A stretch of DNA of 64,000 bases from Lachnospiraceae bacterium (GTDB lineage: Bacteria > Bacillota > Clostridia > Lachnospirales > Lachnospiraceae), in contig JAFXSQ010000066.1 in the NCBI GenBank assembly GCA_017525525.1, forward strand, positions 1-64,000, given 5' to 3'. The stretch's first letter is position 1; each line of letters opens with the position of its first letter. Shown piece after piece: positions 18,156 to 26,602 of the stretch. The translations under genes were made by a program, and so were the position numbers. Below the pieces are notes generated by a model. That model saw nothing but the letters and a program-made list of their open reading frames with translations. It was not told the origin of the DNA and made no database searches.

Positions 18156-19031
18156 ATGATCAATAATTTTTCTTCAGAGGAAAAAGAAGAGAGAAAAGCA
18201 AGGCGCAAGCGCGCGAGGGGCATAATGCTTGCCGCGGATATTCTTGGCGTGATAGCCCTTGTTATTGCGTTGTTTTTAGGGGTGAGAATTATCATGAACC
18301 TTGTGTTCCTCAACAACTACAGCAAGGGCGTGTATAATGTGGAGGCGGAGAGAAAGCTTACCGGAACGTTGAACATAGTTGAGGGCTATGTGCCGTATTA
18401 TAACATGGGAAATGCAGCCTATATGAACGGGGACTATGATGAGGCGATAGCGGATTACAGGCTTGCTTTAGAGAAGAATCCGCCGAAGTACTATGAGTGC
18501 CCGGTAAGAATCAATCTTGCGCTTTCGATGATAAAGAAGATAAACTTTGAGAATCTGACAACAGAGAAGAAAATCCTTAACGCCATAAGGCAGCTTCAGG
18601 CGGCGAGGAATGTTCTCTGTGAGGACGACTGCGCAAACCCCGATTACGTGGACGGAGCAAAGGAGCAAAAGCCCATCAAGACTGAGGACGGAGAGGAGAT
18701 AATACCCGAGAAGGGACATAGCGATAAGGCTGAGCAGCTCAAAAAGGAGATAGACGAGGCAATAAAATTCCTTGAGGAGCTTCTCAAGCAGAACAGCCAG
18801 AGTTCACAAAATAACGATGACGGTCAGCAACAGCAGCAGCCTCAGCAGGGCGATGACAATCAGGACAACGGCGGCAATAACAAGGACCGTGAGGACGAGT
18901 TGAGGGATAAGCTCAACGACCAGAAGGAGGACGCCATGGGAGAGAAGGCGGACGCCGAACAGCAGAAGGAGAACGATGCCTCAAGTGGACAGGGCTCCGG
19001 ATCAAACAACTTCAACGGAAAGACATGGTAA
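18156..19031 (+). CDS. TPR membrane protein (BatC-like)
   Basis: The 291-residue protein has a charged N-terminus, one transmembrane helix near 26-48 and a tetratricopeptide repeat region near 80-135 (YNMGNAAYMNGDYDEAI, then YRLALEKNP). A low-complexity tail is rich in Gln, Asp, Asn and Lys. Together with the preceding VWA genes this matches BatC, which pairs with BatB in other bacteria. Last gene of the moxR operon; a terminator follows at 19132. Confidence 0.82.
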   Translation: MINNFSSEEKEERKARRKRARGIMLAADILGVIALVIALFLGVRIIMNLVFLNNYSKGVYNVEAERKLTGTLNIVEGYVPYYNMGNAAYMNGDYDEAIADYRLALEKNPPKYYECPVRINLALSMIKKINFENLTTEKKILNAIRQLQAARNVLCEDDCANPDYVDGAKEQKPIKTEDGEEIIPEKGHSDKAEQLKKEIDEAIKFLEELLKQNSQSSQNNDDGQQQQQPQQGDDNQDNGGNNKDREDELRDKLNDQKEDAMGEKADAEQQKENDASSGQGSGSNNFNGKTW

Positions 19032-19131
19032 ATACTGAACAAAATCCCGCCCGACTTTATTGGCTCGGAGCTTTGCATAAGTTCGAACTAGGCTCACTTT
19101 CGTTCGCCAAGGTCTCACTTATCCCGCTACT

Positions 19132-19170
19132 AAAAAATAGAGGTGCTTTGTGATGCACCTCTATTTTTTT
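19132..19170. terminator. Bidirectional terminator
   Basis: The stem AAAAAATAGAGGTGC / GCACCTCTATTTTTT has an 8-base loop and separates the moxR operon from the convergent acyltransferase gene. Confidence 0.93.
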
Positions 19171-19213
19171 CCGCTCGCGCCGAGAATACAATTTGGTTTT
19201 AAGCGGGATTTTG

Positions 19214-20029
19214 TTATATTAAATTCTCTAACATGATATCAGATGAAAGCTTGCTGAGTTCGGGCGTCTTCAGGCTCTTTACTGTATCCTTGTCGATCAC
19301 GTCGAGCACATCTATCTTGATGTGTATCGGCCTGAACATGAAGCTCTTAAACACGTGGCGTGAGTTTTTAATGGTTGTTACGACTACCGGGCAGCAGGCT
19401 TTTTTTGCTATCTTGAAGGCTCCGTCCCTGAAGGGGAGAAGCGGGATATCGTCAACCTTGTTCTCCTTGCCCTCGGGGTAGATACCGATGCTGCAATATC
19501 CGGTCTTAATATATTCCGCTGCCTTGTTAATGCTCTTTATGGCCTCCTTGGTGGAGGACCTGTTGATTGGTATGCATCCGACTGCGAACATGTATTTTCC
19601 CACAGCGGGGATGCGCATGTTTTCTTCTTTTGAGATCCAGGCTAAATTGTGCTTCTTGAAGAGCTCAATTCCAACAAGGGGATCGAAGAAGCTTCTGTGG
19701 TTTGATACAAGCAGAAAAGGTTCGTTCGGGAGCTTCTCGAGTCCCGTGGAATCAACCTTTATCCTGAAGGAGTCAACAAACACCTTTAGGGTTGCAAGTC
19801 CGTATCTTCTGTATATGGTGTCTATGGTCTTCGGAAGTTTATTTACATTTATGGTCGAGCCGATAATAACGAAAATCAGCAGCTGGACTAAGAACAGCGA
19901 TATATATCCCACAAGCGTAAATGCGAGAAGGAAGGCAACTCTTCCGATGAATGAGAAGGTTACCGCGCCGCTTAAGATAAAGTAAACTCCGAGGCCAAAG
20001 CTTATTATCATGTATATAAAGTGCAGCAT
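19214..20029 (-). CDS. 1-acyl-sn-glycerol-3-phosphate acyltransferase (PlsC family)
   Basis: Membrane-associated enzyme that would acylate lysophosphatidate in phospholipid synthesis. The 271-residue protein has N-terminal transmembrane helices (about 1-60), the catalytic HX4D motif in NHRSFFDP near 112, and the substrate-binding block IYPEGKEN, in which the usual EG(T)R arginine is replaced by Lys. The start at 20029 is chosen because AAGGAGCC precedes that ATG by 8 bases; the longer frame to 20089 has no ribosome site. Substrate specificity cannot be read from sequence. Confidence 0.9.
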   Translation of the reverse strand: MLHFIYMIISFGLGVYFILSGAVTFSFIGRVAFLLAFTLVGYISLFLVQLLIFVIIGSTINVNKLPKTIDTIYRRYGLATLKVFVDSFRIKVDSTGLEKLPNEPFLLVSNHRSFFDPLVGIELFKKHNLAWISKEENMRIPAVGKYMFAVGCIPINRSSTKEAIKSINKAAEYIKTGYCSIGIYPEGKENKVDDIPLLPFRDGAFKIAKKACCPVVVTTIKNSRHVFKSFMFRPIHIKIDVLDVIDKDTVKSLKTPELSKLSSDIMLENLI

Positions 20030-20229
20030 GACAGGCTCCTTGAGTTTGAAATATGAGTACAAAAACAAAAGATGTTTTGCACGTTGCAATATATTAACCT
20101 AAAATAGAACAAAAATCAATATTCCTATATACAAATCTTTCAAAGTTTGGTAAAATAACCCTAATTGCGTGCACAGATGACTTGTGTTATGTAAACATTG
20201 TATAAAGGGGCAGCTGTTAGGAGACGAAG

Positions 20230-20997
20230 ATGATCAATGAGAAAAAGGTGGCTTTGATGACAAAGCTCGCCATATACGAAAAGCATGAGGAGAATGACGG
20301 TCTCTACATGAGCCGTTATTATCAAAGAGATTATGTGAGGTTCAATGTCTTAAAGACCTGGATAGCGGTAACCGTGGCTTTCTGGAGCGTGGTTGGCGGC
20401 TATGTATTTCTACAGTTTCAGACTCTGTTGGAGAAGATCAATGAGATGGATTATTTCGGGATGATGTATGATCTGATCGGCAAGTATGTTTTGGTATGCG
20501 CCGTTTATTTCCTTTTTGCCTGGCTCGTGTACAACGTGAGGTACTACAGGGCAAAGAAAGGTCTGGTGGAGTACAACTCACATCTAAGACAGCTGATTGA
20601 GCTTGAGGAGGGCGGCGGAAAGGTCGTGTCCGAGAGAGAGTCCAGAGTGTCTAACAGGGTGGAAACCAAGCTTGCTCCGACACCGAACGCCGAGCGCGGC
20701 AATGTTACAAAGAGTGACATGATCGGCAAGGTGAAGGCTGAGGAGGAAGAGAAGAAGAAACAGGAAATAATCGAGAACATGAAGCGCATCAACGAACAGA
20801 AGGCCAAGCGCGCCGAGGCTGAGGAGAGGAAGAGGCAGCAGATAGAGATGGAAAAACAAAGGATAAGAGAGAAGAGACGGCAGCTCGAGGCGGAGCAGAT
20901 GGAACGCTTCAAGAAAGAGCAGCAGGAAAGCTTTAAGAGAGTGAATCACACCTATAATGGTGGCGCAAATAACGACAATATGAGAGGTGACGAGTAA
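20230..20997 (+). CDS. Unknown membrane protein with long charged coiled-coil tail
   Basis: I do not recognise the family. The 255-residue protein has two transmembrane helices (about 43-62 and 85-105) followed by a cytoplasmic tail. From about 170 the tail is almost pure Lys/Glu/Arg/Gln coiled coil (EEEKKKQEIIENMKRINEQ). It starts an apparent operon with another membrane protein, cdaA and cdaR, and its stop overlaps the next ATG (TAATG). A scaffolding role near the cyclic-di-AMP synthase is conceivable but only an inference from position. Confidence 0.8.
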   Translation: MINEKKVALMTKLAIYEKHEENDGLYMSRYYQRDYVRFNVLKTWIAVTVAFWSVVGGYVFLQFQTLLEKINEMDYFGMMYDLIGKYVLVCAVYFLFAWLVYNVRYYRAKKGLVEYNSHLRQLIELEEGGGKVVSERESRVSNRVETKLAPTPNAERGNVTKSDMIGKVKAEEEEKKKQEIIENMKRINEQKAKRAEAEERKRQQIEMEKQRIREKRRQLEAEQMERFKKEQQESFKRVNHTYNGGANNDNMRGDE

Positions 20998-22316
20998 TGC
21001 AGGGTTTAATGACGGTTCGTGATGCTATAAGGGATTTCTTGAGAAAATTTCATGAGATAATAGCTCCTTTATGCAAATTTATTTTCGCATATCTTATATT
21101 CACCTCAATCAACAGCATGTACGGAGGTTCGGAGTTCTTTGAGAAGAAGGTTATAGTTTTCCTTCTTTCGGTCATAAGCGCTCTGGTTCCGAATTCGATA
21201 GTTGTATTTATCGGCGGCATATCGATTACCGCGCACTGCTTTGCAACAGTTAAAGAGGGCGGCATGGTATTCGTACTGATCTTCCTTCTCATGTACTGCA
21301 CATATATGAGGATGTTCCCTAAGTGCGCGTGGGTGCTTGCAGTGGTTCCTATTCTTTACATGTGGAAGCTTTACTATGCCATACCGATAGTGGTAGCTGT
21401 GTTCGCGGGAACCGCGGGCATGATACCGGCAGCCTTCGGAGTGATTATTTATCATTACTCGATACTTATCAAGGATGTGTCAAAGCTTGTGCTCGAGGGC
21501 ACGGAGGACGACAAGGCGTTTGCCGTGTATATGCATTTTGTGGACGGTCTGATGAAGAACAAAGAGATGCTAATGACCTGCGTTGTCTTCGCCGTTGTCA
21601 TCCTTTTCACAGCGCTTTTGTATCTGCTTCCTTACGACTATTCCTGGTATGTGGCTATAGTTGTGGGTGGCGTGTTCAATATACTTGCCTTCATGATTGT
21701 GTCGGGCAAGCTTGACCAGACTGTCAATATGAGCGAGCTTGTAGGAGGCTCTGTGGTGGGCATATTGGTAGCCGCGCTGCTGCAATCCATAAAGAGTCTG
21801 GTGGACTATTCGCGAAAAGAGATTGTGCAATTTGAGGATGATGAATATTACTATTATGTCAGAGCTTTGCCTAAAATCACCGGAAGAAAGAAGCCGAAGA
21901 AGCTTACCGGCGAGGATATGAGGGAGGCCGTAAAGGGCTACGGCAAGTCTTTAGATGAGGAGCTTGACACGGAGAGAGAATTCACTCGTGAGGAGGCTGC
22001 AAGAAGAAGACAGGCAAGACAGCAGCGTGAGGCGGCTGAGGGAAATGCTGAGATGAGACGTGAAAGACCCGAGAGACCCGCAGGGGCGCAGCGCCCGGTT
22101 GACGAACAGCGTCCGGTAAGACCTGTGTCCGAGCGCCAGATACCATCAAGCGCTCAGAGAGCTGCGGCGGAACGTCAGAGACCGGTAAATGTTGAGCGTC
22201 CGGCAGACCGGCAGAGGCCCGTGGGAGGACAGCGTCCGGCTGATGGACAGAGACCGCAGAGACCTGCAGGGGGACAGCGCCCGGCCAGACCGTCTGATAC
22301 GGATAATAATGGATAA
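20997..22316 (+). CDS. Polytopic membrane protein with Arg/Pro/Gln repeat tail (unknown)
   Basis: The 439-residue protein has about six to seven transmembrane helices up to residue 265, with a Yip1-like appearance. A cytoplasmic acidic/tyrosine stretch (EDDEYYYYVR) follows. The tail of about 90 residues is built of short repeats such as RPVDEQRPV, RPVGGQRPADGQRP and RPAGGQRP. The tail is intrinsically disordered and strongly basic. No enzyme motif is seen. It overlaps the preceding gene and lies 58 bp before cdaA, so co-expression is likely. Confidence 0.8.
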   Translation: MQGLMTVRDAIRDFLRKFHEIIAPLCKFIFAYLIFTSINSMYGGSEFFEKKVIVFLLSVISALVPNSIVVFIGGISITAHCFATVKEGGMVFVLIFLLMYCTYMRMFPKCAWVLAVVPILYMWKLYYAIPIVVAVFAGTAGMIPAAFGVIIYHYSILIKDVSKLVLEGTEDDKAFAVYMHFVDGLMKNKEMLMTCVVFAVVILFTALLYLLPYDYSWYVAIVVGGVFNILAFMIVSGKLDQTVNMSELVGGSVVGILVAALLQSIKSLVDYSRKEIVQFEDDEYYYYVRALPKITGRKKPKKLTGEDMREAVKGYGKSLDEELDTEREFTREEAARRRQARQQREAAEGNAEMRRERPERPAGAQRPVDEQRPVRPVSERQIPSSAQRAAAERQRPVNVERPADRQRPVGGQRPADGQRPQRPAGGQRPARPSDTDNNG

Positions 22317-22320
22317 GCAG

Positions 22321-22349
22321 TGTCGCGACTTATGCGAAGCAAAGAATCT
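22321..22349 (+). repeat. Short repeat, GTCGCGACTTATGCGAAGC type
   Basis: Variant of the TGTCAT...GAAGAATCT family between the membrane protein gene and cdaA. Confidence 0.5.
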
Positions 22350-22374
22350 GAATTAACAGCAAAGGTAAAGACCA

Positions 22375-23247
22375 TTGAAGAAATTTCTCACATCACTAAG
22401 TGTATATTTTGACTGGTTTTTTCTCCCGAAGATTACCGTTATCGATATTCTGGAGATTATTTTGCTGTCTGTTGCCATATACTACGTCATGCTTTGGTTC
22501 AAGAGAACCAGGGCGTGGACGCTTTTTAAGGGTATAATCATACTTGTTGTGGTTTATGCTTTGGCGTATGTATTCAAGATGAATACAATCCTGTGGATAT
22601 TCAGAAACGCGATAAGTGTGGGAATTATAGCAATCATTATTCTCTTTCAACCGGAGCTTCGCCGCGCTTTGGAGGAGCTCGGACGCCGTAATTTCTTCTC
22701 GGATTTGATTGTTCCCGACAGAGCCGGTGACAAGTTCGAGAGAGTGAATGACAAGACAATAAGAGAGATTGTCGATGCGGCTATCGAGATGGGCAAGGTC
22801 AAGACCGGAGCTCTTATTGTTATGGAGAACGATGTAAGCTTAGGGGAGTACGAAAGCACGGGAATAAGCGTGGACGCGGTTGTGACTCGGGCTCTTTTAG
22901 AGAATATATTCGAGAAGAATACGCCTCTTCATGATGGGGCGGTCATCATAAGAAATAACAGGATTGTTGCGGCTACATGCTACCTTCCGCTTACGGCCAG
23001 GACTGACTTGAACAAGGAGCTCGGAACCAGGCACCGCGCGGCTGTGGGCATAAGCGAAGTTTCGGACAGTCTGACTATAGTTGTTTCAGAGGAAAACGGA
23101 GGTATATCCGTTGCCAGAGACGGACATATAGAGAGAAATTTAGACAGTGATGGTTTAAGAAGACAGCTTGAGGCTCTTCGCACGGGCAGAAATCTTAACA
23201 AGAAACCCCGCCGTGATAAGAAACGCGCGAAGGGAGGGGTTTCATGA
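22375..23247 (+). CDS. cdaA: Diadenylate cyclase CdaA
   Basis: Makes cyclic di-AMP from two ATP at the membrane. The 290-residue protein has three N-terminal transmembrane helices (about 20-90) and a DAC domain with both signature motifs: DGAVII near 187 and GTRHRAAVG near 218. The start is a TTG at 22375; no Met codon lies before the first transmembrane helix, and AAAGG is 10-15 bases upstream. Its stop overlaps the ATG of cdaR, the classical regulator pair; glmM, which often follows, is not present in the next genes. Confidence 0.95.
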   Translation: MKKFLTSLSVYFDWFFLPKITVIDILEIILLSVAIYYVMLWFKRTRAWTLFKGIIILVVVYALAYVFKMNTILWIFRNAISVGIIAIIILFQPELRRALEELGRRNFFSDLIVPDRAGDKFERVNDKTIREIVDAAIEMGKVKTGALIVMENDVSLGEYESTGISVDAVVTRALLENIFEKNTPLHDGAVIIRNNRIVAATCYLPLTARTDLNKELGTRHRAAVGISEVSDSLTIVVSEENGGISVARDGHIERNLDSDGLRRQLEALRTGRNLNKKPRRDKKRAKGGVS

Positions 23248-24494
23248 GCATTAAGGATAAGATATTCAAGAATTTCGGTTACAAGCTGCTTTCGGTGTTC
23301 TTCGCGTGTCTGCTCTGGCTTGTGGTCATGAACACATCGGATTACCAGACTACGAAGGAGATAGATAATATCCCGGTTACGCAGTTGAACGGTGATGTGT
23401 TGAATGAATTAGACAAGCTCTACGAGGTGGCGAAGGGCGATACGGTGGACATTGTAGTCAAAGGAAGAAGATCTGTTATAGGCGATCTTTCCGCATCGGA
23501 TTTTATCGCGACGGCTGATCTTTCGGAGATGTCTATAACCAATACGGTGCAGATTAATGTTATTCCGGTTGACTTAAGCATAAAGAATTCCATATCGATA
23601 ACCATAGTCGATAACATAATGAGCCTGAACCTGGAGGAGAAGGTATCAGCTCAGTTTCCGACGAAGGTCAGGGTAAACGGTGAGCCGAAAGCCGGATACA
23701 CGGTCGGCTCTACTTCGGCAAGTCCGAACATCATAACTGTAGAGGGACCGCAGAGCACTGTGGAGAAGATTACAGAGGCTTCTGTCAATGTGGATGTGAG
23801 CGGTGAGTCTGAGGATTTTGACACACAGTCTACCATAACGCTTTATGATGCTTACGGCAAGCAGATAACCTCGGATAAGCTTACGTTGTCGGATGTCGAC
23901 GTGAAGGTAAGCGTCATTATATTCCCTGTGAAGACCGTGCCTGTGAGGGTATCCTTAAACGGAACTCCTGCGGAAGGATTTGTGGTTGAGGAAACTAAGT
24001 TTTCGCCCGAGAGTGTAAAGATTGCAGCGGACAGAACTGTGCTCAGTGACATAAGCGAGATTGATGTGGACAACATCTCAGTGAGCGGCATAGATGAGGA
24101 TTTGCAACAGACCGTCAGCGCGAATGCGTATCTTCCCGACGGCGTAATATGCGCCGAGGATGAGGATGATATAGTTATCTCGGTAAAGCTGGCGGAGACG
24201 GTGGACAAGACCCTTGATGTGACAAAGAGCGCGATAAAGCTGACCGGTAAGCAGACCGGCTATAATTACAAGCTCATGCTGTCGTCCTTTAAGGTTACCG
24301 CGACCGGCTTTGACAGTGTTGTTCAGGAACTTAAGCTTGCCGACTTTGGAATGACGGTAGATGTGTCGAAGCTTTCCGAGGGCGTGAATTATAATGTTCC
24401 CGTGAGCATCAAGGAGCTTGAGGGTGTGAACATAACCACAAGCGGAAGCGTGAACGTGGAGGTTTCCGCGGTGGAGGATAATACGGAGGAGTAG
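23244..24494 (+). CDS. cdaR: CdaR-like YbbR-repeat protein
   Basis: The 416-residue protein has one N-terminal transmembrane helix (LLSVFFACLLWLVVMN) followed by about four extracytoplasmic YbbR repeats (for example KVRVNGEPKAGYTVG and PVRVSLNGTPAEGFVVE). CdaR proteins bind CdaA and tune cyclic-di-AMP output. The ATG overlaps the cdaA stop, which supports the pairing. The tail is acidic and short. Confidence 0.93.
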   Translation: MSIKDKIFKNFGYKLLSVFFACLLWLVVMNTSDYQTTKEIDNIPVTQLNGDVLNELDKLYEVAKGDTVDIVVKGRRSVIGDLSASDFIATADLSEMSITNTVQINVIPVDLSIKNSISITIVDNIMSLNLEEKVSAQFPTKVRVNGEPKAGYTVGSTSASPNIITVEGPQSTVEKITEASVNVDVSGESEDFDTQSTITLYDAYGKQITSDKLTLSDVDVKVSVIIFPVKTVPVRVSLNGTPAEGFVVEETKFSPESVKIAADRTVLSDISEIDVDNISVSGIDEDLQQTVSANAYLPDGVICAEDEDDIVISVKLAETVDKTLDVTKSAIKLTGKQTGYNYKLMLSSFKVTATGFDSVVQELKLADFGMTVDVSKLSEGVNYNVPVSIKELEGVNITTSGSVNVEVSAVEDNTEE

Positions 24495-24523
24495 CATCAA
24501 GGATTTAAACGCAATGCGTATTT

Positions 24524-24553
24524 TGTCATGACTTACGCACAGCGAAGAATCTT
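24524..24553 (+). repeat. Short repeat directly before the duplicated leader
   Basis: TGTCATGACTTACGCACAGCG followed by AAGAATCTT. It stands immediately upstream of the 100-bp leader element, the same arrangement as at 54177-54320. Confidence 0.65.
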
Positions 24554-24559
24554 TAATGA

Positions 24560-24659
24560 GGGAGGTGCGATTATGACGAAGTCATAATTTTGCATCGCAC
24601 TGACCGACTGGGCAGGATTGCTTTAGCAATCGTGCCATTACATATTATACGAGGGGGTA
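24560..24659 (+). repeat. 100-bp structured leader element, copy 1
   Basis: Differs by a single base from 54321-54420. It contains an outer stem GTGCGAT / ATCGCAC around the hairpin TTATGAC-gaa-GTCATAA, a second hairpin GATTGC-ttta-GCAATC flanked by GGCA / TGCC, then an AT-rich CATATTATAC box and a GAGGGGG ribosome site 6-7 bases before the sirtuin ATG. Confidence 0.93.
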
Positions 24660-24664
24660 GCAAA

Positions 24665-25387
24665 ATGAACGAGAACATCGAGAAGCTAAAGAACGCGATT
24701 GAAGAGTGTAATTACATAGTTTTTTTCGGCGGCGCGGGTGTTTCTACCGAGAGCGGCATACCTGATTTCAGAAGCACCGACGGCCTGTACAATCAGAAGT
24801 ACAAGTACCCGCCGGAAACCATCGTCAGCCACTCATTTTTCACCATGAGAACAGAAGAGTTCTATGAGTTTTATAAAGACAAGATGCTTTTCCCGCTTGC
24901 TTCACCGAACGCGGCGCACAGGAAGCTTGCCGAGCTTGAGGAGAGAGGGAAGCTTAAGGCTGTTGTTACGCAGAATATAGACGGTCTTCACCAGGCAGCA
25001 GGCAGTAAGGAAGTGCTGGAGCTTCACGGATCGGTTTTGAGAAATTACTGCCTTGGCTGCGGCAAGAGGTTTGACGGTCTGGATTATATCATGAAGAGTG
25101 AAGGGGTGCCGAAGTGCGACAACTGCGGAGGTGTGGTTCGCCCTGATGTGGTCCTCTACGAGGAGGGACTTGATTCAAGTATTCTTGCACGTACCATGGA
25201 GCACATAAGCAAGGCGGATATGCTCATAATCGGCGGAACATCTCTTGCGGTGTACCCGGCTGCGGGCATGATAGACTATTTCCACGGCAAATATCTTGTG
25301 GTAATCAACATGGCACCTACACCGAGAGACAAAAGTGCCGATATAGTAATAAATGATAAAATAGGACAGGTGTTTGCACAGTTATGA
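24665..25387 (+). CDS. NAD-dependent protein deacylase (sirtuin, Sir2 family)
   Basis: Removes acyl groups from lysine using NAD+. The 240-residue protein has the NAD motif GGAGVSTESGIPDFRS (about 22-37), TQNIDGLH near 101, the catalytic histidine in LHGS, and a four-cysteine zinc site (CLGCGKRF and CDNCGG). Length matches class U/III bacterial sirtuins. The start is the ATG after the GAGGGGG supplied by the repeated leader; a TTG 75 bp upstream is in frame but lies in the leader hairpins. It overlaps the next gene by ATGA. Confidence 0.95.
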   Translation: MNENIEKLKNAIEECNYIVFFGGAGVSTESGIPDFRSTDGLYNQKYKYPPETIVSHSFFTMRTEEFYEFYKDKMLFPLASPNAAHRKLAELEERGKLKAVVTQNIDGLHQAAGSKEVLELHGSVLRNYCLGCGKRFDGLDYIMKSEGVPKCDNCGGVVRPDVVLYEEGLDSSILARTMEHISKADMLIIGGTSLAVYPAAGMIDYFHGKYLVVINMAPTPRDKSADIVINDKIGQVFAQL

Positions 25388-26124
25388 TTGAGTTAACGGG
25401 AAGATCTTACTCTTCTGCCAATTGGTGGGGCATTGCCGAAGCAGGACTATGGATAGTCGTTTCGGTGGTGGTTGTCCTTACCCTGATCATGATGATCATG
25501 CGGGGGCATCGGGAGAGCAGATTGAAATCGGACAAGTGCATATATGTACCATTTATCGGAGACAAGGATGTATCGATAGATACATCCTTTCTTTCTTATG
25601 AGATGAGAACCGTGCTTTTCATGTATGTTCAGAAGCCGGTGACCTGGCTTTACCGAAGGGCGGAAAGAGATCATCCGTTAAAGCGCGGAAGAGCGAGGTC
25701 GACGGGGGCAAGACATTGTTATAAGGAGAGCCGTGAGTATCTGCTTTACTTTGTGGAGGACATGCTTGAATCTATCGGAGAACTGGCGAGAGTCGGAGCA
25801 GCGATAGGGGAGAGGAGGAATAAGTTTGTTCTCTTCCACGGTTATGACGCGCAGTTTGGCAGGGACAAGGAGGTTCTCTCGCTTATCATGCTCACGGACA
25901 AGGAGCTTGTGCTTGCGGAGAGGCTGAATGTGGTCGAAGAATACTTAAGGCGTATCTATAACGAGATGGAGAAGAGGCGCTTAAACGGCGGCATGCCGAT
26001 ATCCGAGGCTGCGGCAGGCACCGATCCTAAAGATATGCGAGTGCCCTTTATGTTCATGGAGAGCATGAACCATTTAAACAGCAGTAGCTTTGATAAAATA
26101 AAGCGCTTTTATGACGAGAAATGA
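25384..26124 (+). CDS. Unknown membrane-anchored protein
   Basis: The 246-residue product has one N-terminal transmembrane helix near 18-40 (LWIVVSVVVVLTLIMMIM) and a soluble, mostly helical remainder with many charged residues. I recognise no domain or catalytic motif. It is translationally coupled to the sirtuin gene through a 4-bp overlap. The 457-bp gap behind it begins with the second stem-loop array. Confidence 0.75.
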   Translation: MIELTGRSYSSANWWGIAEAGLWIVVSVVVVLTLIMMIMRGHRESRLKSDKCIYVPFIGDKDVSIDTSFLSYEMRTVLFMYVQKPVTWLYRRAERDHPLKRGRARSTGARHCYKESREYLLYFVEDMLESIGELARVGAAIGERRNKFVLFHGYDAQFGRDKEVLSLIMLTDKELVLAERLNVVEEYLRRIYNEMEKRRLNGGMPISEAAAGTDPKDMRVPFMFMESMNHLNSSSFDKIKRFYDEK

Positions 26125-26158
26125 TATGTATAAAAAAATGGATGAAAAGTGATCGTGG

Positions 26159-26416
26159 GCTAACAATGAAGTGTATGTGTGGTAGTTTGTTAGCTGTCAG
26201 GTTGGCTGATCGGTTGCCGAATAGAGTGAAAAGCTAACAATATGATGTTATTTTGGTAGTTTGTTAGCCGGTCAGACTGATTTTATTTTGATTTTGGTGG
26301 TTGTGAGCTAAAAGGATACTGTGTTTGATCAAATCTGTTAGCCGAACGTCTGCGTTTCACTTTGATTTACAGTAAAAAAGGCTAACAATAAGCTGTTATT
26401 TTCTTTCTTTGTTAGC
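26159..26416. repeat. 74-bp-period stem-loop array (four units)
   Basis: Four 36-bp hairpins start at 26159, 26233, 26307 and 26381, exactly 74 bp apart. Each has an 8-bp stem GCTAACAA / TTGTTAGC (unit 3 has GCTAAAAG / CTGTTAGC, so part of its inner stem is lost), a 20-base loop and 38-base spacers. Loops and spacers are strongly diverged; for example loops 1 and 2 agree at about 12 of 20 positions. The stem begins GGCTA and ends TAGC as in the 1-356 array. Confidence 0.92.
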
Positions 26417-26420
26417 TTTT

Positions 26421-26470
26421 GACGAGGTTTCCATAAGACAAAATGTTTCGTTTTGAAACCTTGTCCTTTT
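26421..26470 (+). terminator. Probable terminator between the array and the pilus promoter
   Basis: An 11-bp stem GACGAGGTTTC / GAAACCTTGTC (one G-T pair) with a 23-base loop is followed by CTTTTTTT. The loop is long for a terminator, but the T-run and position right before the pilus promoter support the call. Confidence 0.65.
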
Positions 26471-26518
26471 TTTGTGTGAAAAATGCATGAAATATGGGAA
26501 AAAACGGTGTTCAAAAGT

Positions 26519-26547
26519 TTGACCGTGTCCGATATTTATGGTAGAAT
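26519..26547 (+). promoter_or_regulatory. Promoter of the type IV pilus gene cluster
   Basis: TTGACC and TAGAAT are separated by exactly 17 bp, 55 bp before the first prepilin ATG. Confidence 0.75.
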
Positions 26548-26602
26548 TAACGCGTAAAACTGGGCGAATTCTTAGGGAATTATGTTAACCTGGGAGAAGA
26601 TT

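Noticed and set aside
24590-24664. TTG start 75 bp upstream of the sirtuin ATG (and the same for glf at 54351)
   Set aside because: The extension lies in hairpins of the repeated leader, and a GAGGGGG site precedes the ATG. Kept only as a possibility in the findings.
26159-26416. Integron attC sites, suggested by GTTAGC / GCTAAC arms
   Set aside because: The core does not fit RYYYAAC/GTTRRRY (G at the second position, C where a purine is needed), no gene cassettes lie between the units, and no integrase is present.
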